This document shows positions 4,947-9,721 of a stretch of DNA of 9,721 nt, piece by piece. The translations under genes and the position numbers were made by a program. The stretch covers positions 1-9,721 of the forward strand of contig JAUXCL010000078.1 of the NCBI GenBank assembly GCA_030618905.1, read 5' to 3'. Under the pieces are notes generated by a model that was not told where the DNA came from, ran no database searches, and saw nothing but the letters and a program-made list of their open reading frames with translations. Source of the DNA: Bacteroidales bacterium (GTDB lineage Bacteria > Bacteroidota > Bacteroidia > Bacteroidales > B18-G4). Each line of letters opens with the position of its first letter. Within the stretch, counting starts at the first letter, position 1.

Positions 4947-7835
4947 TTATAAAGTCCTTTTTACTTCAATCTCTTCATAGCCTTCGATGATGTCTCCGAC
5001 CTTGAGATCATTGAATCCGTCGATATTAAGTCCGCATTCATAACCGGACTGTACTTCTTTAACATCGTCTTTGAAGCGTTTTAGTGATCCCAGCTTGCCG
5101 GTATATACCACAATACCATCCCGGATGAGCCGGATATTGGTATTTCTTGTGATTTTACCATCCAGAACCATACATCCCGCAATGGTACCAACTTTGGTGA
5201 TATTAAAAGTTTCACGGATCTCCAGGTTACAAAGGATTTTCTCTTCAATGTCAGGCGAGAGCATACCCTCGATAGCTGACTTGAGATCTTCTATAGCCTG
5301 ATAGATGATAGAATAGAGCCTGATATCAATTTCTTCCTGCTCGGCAAGTTTCCTGGCACTGGGGCTGGGCCGTACCTGGAACCCAATAATGATGGCATTG
5401 GAGGCTGAAGCCAGCAGTACATCAGATTCAGTAATTGCACCCACAGATTTATGGATTACGTTAAGCTGCACTTCATCTGTTGACAGTTTCAGTAAAGAAT
5501 CAGAGAGTGCTTCAACGGATCCATCCACATCACCTTTGACAATTAAATTCAATTCCTTGAATTCACCAATGGCAATACGTCTTCCAATTTCATCAAGTGT
5601 AACATGTTTTTGGGTCCTGATGCCTTGCTCTCTCTGCAGTTGCTGCCTTTTGGTAGCAATGGTTTTGGCTTCCCGTTCATCGTTCATCACATTAAACCCA
5701 TCTCCTGCCTGTGGAGCTCCGTTCAGCCCAAGCATCAGGATAGGGGAGGACGGGCCTGTTTCTTTCACCAGTTGGTTGCGCTCATTATACATGGCTTTGA
5801 CTTTACCAAAATATGAACCAGCCAGAACAATATCCCCAATATGCAGCGAACCATTCTGAACCAGGATCTTTGCTACATAGCCTTTACCTTTATCCAAAGA
5901 AGATTCAATGACTGTTCCCAGTGCCTGTTTCTCAGCATTACCCTTTAGGTCAAGCATTTCTGCTTCCAGCAATACCTTATCCAGAAGTTCTTCAATATGG
6001 AGCCCTGATTTGGCAGAGATATCCTGGCTCTGATATTTACCGCCCCATTCTTCAACCAGGATGTTCAGCTCAGAAAGAGCCTGTTTGATTTTATCGGGGT
6101 TGGCAGTGGGTTTGTCTATCTTGTTAATGGCAAAAACGATAGGTACTCCGGCGGCCTGGGCATGGTTGATGGCTTCTTTAGTCTGGGGCATCACACCATC
6201 ATCAGCAGCAACAACAATGATGGCGACATCAGTAACTTTTGCACCTCTGGCACGCATCGCCGTAAATGCTTCGTGACCGGGTGTGTCAAGGAAAGTGATC
6301 TTTTTTCCATTGTCCAGGTTTACTTCATAAGCACCAATATGCTGGGTGATACTCCCGGCTTCTCCTGCAACAACATTACTGTTTCTGATATAATCAAGCA
6401 ATTTCGTCTTCCCGTGATCCACATGTCCCATTACGGTAACAATAGGAGACCTTTCATCCTTATCGTCTTCATCAAAGGTTATCTCCATCAAGTTGATAGC
6501 CTCCTGGACTTCAACACTGACAAATTCCACTTCGTATCCGAATTCTTCTGCCACAAGGTTAAGGGTCTCGGCATCCAGGCGTTGATTAATGGAGACAAAG
6601 AGTCCTAATGTCATGCAAGCAGAGATTACATCATTAACGGCAACATCCATCATATTTGCCAGTTCGTTGACCGTTACAAACTCAGTAACTTTGATGACAC
6701 CTTTTTCCTCCAGTTTCTTCTGCTCTTCTTCCTGTGTTTGCTGGCTAATAGCAGCCCTTTTAGATCTTCTGTGCTTGGATGCCTTGGACTTGCCTGATGG
6801 ACTTAGCCTGGACAGTGTTTCTTTAATCTGTTTTTGGATTTCTTCTTCTGAAACCTCCGGTTTTTGAGCCCTGCGGTGCCTTTTGCCCCTCCCTCGTACA
6901 GTGCCTTTTTCTTTTTCTTCCTTTAACTGCCTTAACTTAGCTGCATCAGGGGCCTTTTGTTTGCTGATCCGTTTGCGCTTCTTTTTCTTTTGGGCTACCT
7001 TGTCATCTTTTGAAGAAGCAACTGGTTTTTTGACTTCAGGAAGTTCAATTTTATCAAGGATCTTTGGGCCGGTCAGTTTTTCTACTTCGGTAGGGATAAA
7101 GTTGTCATTAACAGTCTCTTTTTTAACTTCTTTGCGCACAGGCTTTTCTGGTTCTGGAGCTTTTTCTTCCGGTTTGGCTGCCTCTTTTGTTTTCCTGGCT
7201 GTAGGTTTTGTTTCCTTTTCTTTATCCTTTTCAACTTCAGCTTTGGCAGCAGCTTTGGTTTTCTTTGCAGGCCTTGTTTTTTGATTGATGGCGTCCAGAT
7301 CTATCTTGCCCAATACTTTCAGGTCGCGGCTTTCTTCTTCTTTCTTTTCTGCCGCTTTACTAACCTTCTTTTCTTTTGCAGGCTTTTCCTCAGCAGGTTT
7401 CTTTTTTGTAGTCTTTTTTTCTGCGGGCTCCTCTTTTTCTTTTTTGCTCGCTGCAGTAGTTTTTTTCGCAGGTATTACTTCCTTTTGTTTCTTTTCAACT
7501 TCTTTTTCAACAGGTTCAGGACTAACACTTTTAATGAACAATTCTTTCTGGTCTTTTTCTATAACTTCTTCTTTTTCAGCAACAGTTGAACTATCAATTG
7601 TGATGGTTTCATGATGCATGGAATCAAGATTAATTTTTTGAGATTCTTCTTTTACAACCTTTTCTTCCTGGTACTCCTGTAGAAGAAGCGTGTAAACTTC
7701 GTCGTTGATTTTAGTATTTGGCTTAGAGTCAATATCATATCCCTTTTTAGATAGAAATTCCACCATAGTATGGATACCGACATTAAATTCCTTTGCCGCC
7801 TTACTTAATCTTGTTCCTTTTGAAGCTTCCGTCAT
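4947..7835 (-). CDS. infB: Translation initiation factor IF-2
   Basis: A 962-residue GTPase that brings fMet-tRNA to the 30S subunit and promotes subunit joining. Residues 8-55 form a first IF2_N-type small helical domain (TRLSKAAKEFNVG...). About 85-380 is a low-complexity linker rich in Lys, Glu, Ala and Pro, with a basic run KKKKRKR at 283-289. A second IF2_N module follows (about 380-440). The G domain has all five motifs: GHVDHGKT 470-477, switch T497 in GSITQHIGAYEV, DTPGH 517-521, NKID 571-574 and SAKSG 607-611. Domains II, III and the fMet-tRNA-binding IV follow (about 637-962), with GDVDGSVEAL at 768-777. Length and architecture are normal for Bacteroidota, whose IF2 has a long charged N-terminus. 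The start ATG at 7835 has AGGA seven nt upstream. Last gene of the rimP-nusA-infB operon; its stop is one base from the purA stop on the other strand. Confidence 0.97.
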   Translation of the reverse strand: MTEASKGTRLSKAAKEFNVGIHTMVEFLSKKGYDIDSKPNTKINDEVYTLLLQEYQEEKVVKEESQKINLDSMHHETITIDSSTVAEKEEVIEKDQKELFIKSVSPEPVEKEVEKKQKEVIPAKKTTAASKKEKEEPAEKKTTKKKPAEEKPAKEKKVSKAAEKKEEESRDLKVLGKIDLDAINQKTRPAKKTKAAAKAEVEKDKEKETKPTARKTKEAAKPEEKAPEPEKPVRKEVKKETVNDNFIPTEVEKLTGPKILDKIELPEVKKPVASSKDDKVAQKKKKRKRISKQKAPDAAKLRQLKEEKEKGTVRGRGKRHRRAQKPEVSEEEIQKQIKETLSRLSPSGKSKASKHRRSKRAAISQQTQEEEQKKLEEKGVIKVTEFVTVNELANMMDVAVNDVISACMTLGLFVSINQRLDAETLNLVAEEFGYEVEFVSVEVQEAINLMEITFDEDDKDERSPIVTVMGHVDHGKTKLLDYIRNSNVVAGEAGSITQHIGAYEVNLDNGKKITFLDTPGHEAFTAMRARGAKVTDVAIIVVAADDGVMPQTKEAINHAQAAGVPIVFAINKIDKPTANPDKIKQALSELNILVEEWGGKYQSQDISAKSGLHIEELLDKVLLEAEMLDLKGNAEKQALGTVIESSLDKGKGYVAKILVQNGSLHIGDIVLAGSYFGKVKAMYNERNQLVKETGPSSPILMLGLNGAPQAGDGFNVMNDEREAKTIATKRQQLQREQGIRTQKHVTLDEIGRRIAIGEFKELNLIVKGDVDGSVEALSDSLLKLSTDEVQLNVIHKSVGAITESDVLLASASNAIIIGFQVRPSPSARKLAEQEEIDIRLYSIIYQAIEDLKSAIEGMLSPDIEEKILCNLEIRETFNITKVGTIAGCMVLDGKITRNTNIRLIRDGIVVYTGKLGSLKRFKDDVKEVQSGYECGLNIDGFNDLKVGDIIEGYEEIEVKRTL

Positions 7836-7842
7836 ATAAAAA

Positions 7843-7846
7843 TCCT
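7843..7846 (-). promoter_or_regulatory. Shine-Dalgarno-like AGGA for infB
   Basis: AGGA on the minus strand, seven nt before the ATG at 7835, supports that start. It is better than the sites before the other genes here, most of which have no recognisable Shine-Dalgarno. Confidence 0.5.
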
Positions 7847-7876
7847 AATTGTTTTCTGCATCTGCTGAAAACAGTT
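7847..7876 (-). promoter_or_regulatory. Imperfect palindrome / RNA hairpin in the nusA-infB spacer
   Basis: On the plus strand, TGTTTTC (7850-7856) pairs with GAAAACA (7867-7873), then a T/T mismatch, then GCA/TGC around a two-base centre: 10 of 11 base pairs symmetric. AA (7847-7848) and TT (7875-7876) extend it past one mismatch. In infB-sense RNA it could fold as a 7-bp stem, an A/A mismatch, two G-C pairs and a tetraloop. There is no U-tract directly after it, so it is not a standard terminator. It ends immediately upstream of the infB AGGA, a position suited to translational control, RNA processing or operator binding; which one is not decidable here. Confidence 0.45.
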
Positions 7877-7878
7877 GT

Positions 7879-7886
7879 CAAAAATA
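7879..7886 (-). promoter_or_regulatory. Candidate internal -7 promoter element for infB
   Basis: The minus strand reads TATTTTTG, an exact TAnnTTTG match, in the 57-nt gap after the nusA stop. Transcription would start near 7872, at the edge of the palindrome at 7847-7876. No TTTG/TTG -33 box is found about 19-24 nt upstream (one TTTG lies only 11 nt away), so it is a weak secondary promoter at best. Confidence 0.25.
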
Positions 7887-7892
7887 ATGTTT

Positions 7893-9128
7893 TTATTCAA
7901 ACTCCGCCTTCAGGATGCGGATTACCTCATTGATCGTCTCCTCTTCCAGATCTGTTCTCATCACCAATTCTTTGGATTCAAGTTCAAGGACACTTTTGGC
8001 CGTATCACAACCAATAGTTTTCAGCTCTTCAATGATCCACTGATCGATTTCATCTGAAAACTCATTAAGGTCAACATCCTCGGAATCCGTATCAGTATCC
8101 CTGTAAACATCAATTTCATATCCTGTAAGCTTACCAGCCAACTTGATATTATAGCCTCCTTTACCGATAGCGAGTGAAACCTGATCCGGTTTCATATACA
8201 CTTCCGCCCTGCTATTTTCATCATCTAACTTGATGGAAGAGATTTTGGCAGGGCTCAATGCCCTGGTAATATATAATGAAGTATTGTTTGTGAAATTGAT
8301 CACATCTATATTCTCGTTTTTTAATTCCCTGACGATTCCATGAATACGCGATCCCTTCATTCCTACACAGGCACCAACAGGATCAATCCTGTCATCATAA
8401 GATTCAACGGCTATCTTGGCCCGTTCTCCCGGTACCCTGACAATTTTCTTGATGGTGATCAGCCCATCATATACTTCTGGCACTTCAGACTCAAACAGTC
8501 TTTCAAGAAAGATTGTCGAAGTTCTTGACAAGATAATGTAGGGTGTACTGTTTTTCATTTCCACTTTAGTAACAACTGCCCTGATGGTATCTCCTTTGCG
8601 GTAGAAGTCGGAAGGTATCTGCTCTGATTTTGGAAGGATCAACTCAATATACTCATCATCCAGTATGAGAATTTCTTTCTTCCATACCTGGTAAACCTCA
8701 CCTGCAACAATCTCACCAATCTTCTCTTTATATTTCTGGAAAATGATATCCTTCTCATACTCCTGTATCTTGGATATCAGGTTTTGCCTGATGGAAAGAA
8801 TCTCTCTTCTTCCAAAATCATGCAGTTTCAATTCCTCTGAGACTTCTTCTCCTACCTCAAAGTCAGGTTCAATCTTGACCGCCTCCGATAAGGATATCTG
8901 CAGGTTCTCATCTTCAATGCCCCCGTCTTCAACAATCTCCCTGTTTCTCCAGATCTCCAGGTCACCTTTATCAATGTTTACAATAATGTCGAAGTTTTCA
9001 TCTGACCCATATTTCCGGGCCAGCATATGTCTGAAAATATCTTCAATGATCCGCATTAATGTCTCACGGTCAATGTTTTTGAATTCTTTAAATTCCGAAA
9101 ACGTTTCTACTAAATTGATTCCTTCCAT
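7893..9128 (-). CDS. nusA: Transcription elongation/termination factor NusA
   Basis: 411 residues. NusA binds RNA polymerase and nascent RNA and modulates pausing, intrinsic termination and antitermination. Order of domains: an N-terminal RNAP-binding domain (about 1-128), which starts MEGINLVETFSEFKEFKNID as in other Bacteroidota; S1 (about 136-205); a conserved link LSRTSTIFLERLFESEVPEV (200-219) leading into KH1 with GACVGMKGSRI at 252-262; and KH2 with AIGKGGYNIKLAGKLTGYEIDV at 320-341. After an acidic stretch (344-362), residues 363-411 form a short helical tail. The long acidic repeats of E. coli NusA are absent, which is usual outside Proteobacteria. The start is 16 nt after the rimP stop and infB follows after 57 nt, so the three are very probably one transcript. 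NusA may regulate this operon through the terminator before rimP (see findings). Confidence 0.96.
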   Translation of the reverse strand: MEGINLVETFSEFKEFKNIDRETLMRIIEDIFRHMLARKYGSDENFDIIVNIDKGDLEIWRNREIVEDGGIEDENLQISLSEAVKIEPDFEVGEEVSEELKLHDFGRREILSIRQNLISKIQEYEKDIIFQKYKEKIGEIVAGEVYQVWKKEILILDDEYIELILPKSEQIPSDFYRKGDTIRAVVTKVEMKNSTPYIILSRTSTIFLERLFESEVPEVYDGLITIKKIVRVPGERAKIAVESYDDRIDPVGACVGMKGSRIHGIVRELKNENIDVINFTNNTSLYITRALSPAKISSIKLDDENSRAEVYMKPDQVSLAIGKGGYNIKLAGKLTGYEIDVYRDTDTDSEDVDLNEFSDEIDQWIIEELKTIGCDTAKSVLELESKELVMRTDLEEETINEVIRILKAEFE

Positions 9129-9144
9129 TTCTCAAAAAGCTTAT

Positions 9145-9609
9145 TTATTTTTTAAATGTGATGACGACTTTAGTTTCCCTGATCTGGTCAAATGGGATCT
9201 GTAACTCCTTGTCCTCAACATCAGTTTTCTTTTTATTTTTTCCAGTTACAGCAGGTAAGATCACAAGAGCCTCATGGTTTGCTTTTAACAGCTTTCCTTT
9301 CTTTTTGGAGTCGTCTGTTAATAAGATATTTACCATCCTGCCCTTATTCTTCTCATATTGCCTGAGCAATCTGAGTGGCTGGTCAAGACCATGAGATGAT
9401 ACATTCAATGAAAAATCTTCTTCCTCACGGTCAAGGTTTGATTCAATATGCCGGCTTAAATCAATGCAATCCTGTAAAGCAACACTGTCGTCAGCATCAA
9501 TAAAAACCAATATAGAATTGCCTGGTTTAATCAAAATGTCAACAAGGAACTTGCTTGTCCCTTTCAACTGTTCCTCAATGAGGCTCCGAATTTGTTTTTC
9601 TTTAATCAC
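9145..9609 (-). CDS. rimP: Ribosome maturation factor RimP
   Basis: 154 residues, normal length for RimP, which binds the immature 30S subunit and helps late assembly. Recognised by size, position before nusA, and the core motif VSSHGLDQPLR at 70-80 (family form VSSPGLDxP), followed by a C-terminal SH3-like beta domain (about 87-154) ending IPFDQIRETKVVITFKK. The usual Pro of the motif is His73, a small departure; the rest agrees. A Lys-rich loop (KNKKK, 124-128) precedes the last strands. The start is GTG at 9609, giving MIKEKQ; no ATG is near and the N-terminus then has the expected family length. AAGG directly precedes the GTG and is too close to be a well-spaced Shine-Dalgarno. First protein gene of the operon, 18 nt after a terminator-like hairpin. 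Confidence 0.93.
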   Translation of the reverse strand: MIKEKQIRSLIEEQLKGTSKFLVDILIKPGNSILVFIDADDSVALQDCIDLSRHIESNLDREEEDFSLNVSSHGLDQPLRLLRQYEKNKGRMVNILLTDDSKKKGKLLKANHEALVILPAVTGKNKKKTDVEDKELQIPFDQIRETKVVITFKK

Positions 9610-9621
9610 CTTTTTTTGTCT

Positions 9622-9649
9622 AACAAAAGAGGGGACTTCAGTCCCCTCT
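9622..9649 (-). terminator. Intrinsic terminator/attenuator between tRNA-Gln and rimP
   Basis: Perfect 10-base inverted repeat: AGAGGGGACT (9628-9637) and AGTCCCCTCT (9640-9649). In minus-strand RNA it forms a stem of 9 bp containing four consecutive G-C pairs plus more, closed by a UGAA loop, followed by U-rich RNA (UUU, then G, then UU). The other orientation is followed by a mixed sequence, so it works for leftward transcription. It begins 21 nt after the tRNA end and stops 18 nt before the rimP GTG. The interrupted U-tract suggests incomplete or factor-assisted termination. Confidence 0.8.
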
Positions 9650-9670
9650 AATCTTTCCTTTATCTGCCTG

Positions 9671-9721
9671 TTGTCCGACCAGGGCTCGAACCTGGACTCT
9701 TCTGAACCAAAATCAGACGTG
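9671..9721 (-). tRNA. tRNA-Gln (anticodon TTG), 3' portion; 5' end outside the window
   Basis: The minus strand shows an anticodon stem TCTGA/TCAGA (9713-9717 with 9701-9705) closing the 7-nt loop TTTTGGT, so the anticodon is TTG (9708-9710), decoding CAA as Gln. Next comes a short variable loop, a T-arm with stem CCAGG/CCTGG and loop TTCGAGC, then the acceptor 3' strand TCGGACA (9672-9678) and discriminator A at 9671. CCA is not encoded: the next bases are CAGG. The D-arm and 5' acceptor strand are beyond position 9721, so the acceptor pairing cannot be checked. It points the same way as rimP and may share its transcript. Confidence 0.9.

Noticed and set aside
5389..7614. Several plus-strand open frames rich in Ser, Phe and Leu opposite infB, resembling membrane proteins
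   Set aside because: They are the antisense of the Lys/Glu-rich and G-domain coding sequence of infB, which has complete IF2 motifs. The Phe/Leu/Ser content is what the reverse complement of AAA/GAA codons yields.
8743..9204. 153-codon plus-strand frame opposite the nusA start and rimP end
   Set aside because: It lies across two well-recognised minus-strand genes, is Ser-rich as expected for an antisense frame, and has no family resemblance or start signal.
9628..9649. Perfect inverted repeat considered as a transposon end or attachment site next to a tRNA
   Set aside because: tRNA 3' ends are common integration sites, but the repeat is an ordinary G-C-rich hairpin followed by U's on the minus strand, no integrase is present, and no copy of the tRNA 3' end is repeated in the window.
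1..9721. CRISPR array, insertion sequence, toxin-antitoxin or defence genes
   Set aside because: No regularly spaced direct repeats, transposase motifs or small paired genes are seen; almost all of the window is occupied by recognisable housekeeping genes.

Overview
The window looks like ordinary chromosomal DNA from a member of the Bacteroidota (a Bacteroidales-like lineage is possible, but I cannot fix the order). Evidence: the protein sequences have the Bacteroidota form of Rel, PurA, NusA and IF2; nusA and infB are adjacent without ylxR/ylxQ; Shine-Dalgarno sequences are mostly weak; several upstream regions carry a TAnnTTTG-type -7 element; and the left edge holds a secreted PKD-like protein of the kind that often ends in a gliding-motility/type IX secretion C-terminal domain. 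Base composition is moderately AT-rich and I see no sign of recent transfer.

Layout. (1) Positions 1-711, minus strand: the first 237 residues of a secreted protein with a clear signal peptide and PKD/cadherin-like motifs, cut by the window edge. (2) Positions 712-832: a short divergent promoter region with a TAATTTTG element on each strand. (3) Positions 833-4945, plus strand: rel (bifunctional ppGpp synthetase/hydrolase), a Fur-family metalloregulator lacking the usual CxxC zinc motif, and purA (adenylosuccinate synthetase), which follows fur almost without a gap. (4) Positions 4947-9609, minus strand: the translation/transcription operon rimP-nusA-infB, meeting purA tail to tail with one base between the stop codons. 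(5) Positions 9610-9721, minus strand: a hairpin terminator and, upstream of it, the 3' two-thirds of a tRNA-Gln(TTG) gene cut by the right edge.

How the genes work together. Rel sets (p)ppGpp levels; PurA, the first committed step from IMP to AMP, is a known (p)ppGpp-sensitive enzyme in other bacteria; Fur adds a metal-responsive regulator to the same block. The opposite operon makes RimP (30S maturation), NusA (pausing, termination and antitermination) and IF2 (initiator tRNA loading). The most interesting regulatory feature is the hairpin plus interrupted U-tract lying between tRNA-Gln and rimP with no recognisable promoter after it. This suggests that rimP-nusA-infB is expressed by read-through of a terminator that NusA itself could strengthen. 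A second palindrome lies just upstream of infB. I found no mobile element, CRISPR array, toxin or defence gene, and no convincing evidence of a wholly new system; the noteworthy points are regulatory.
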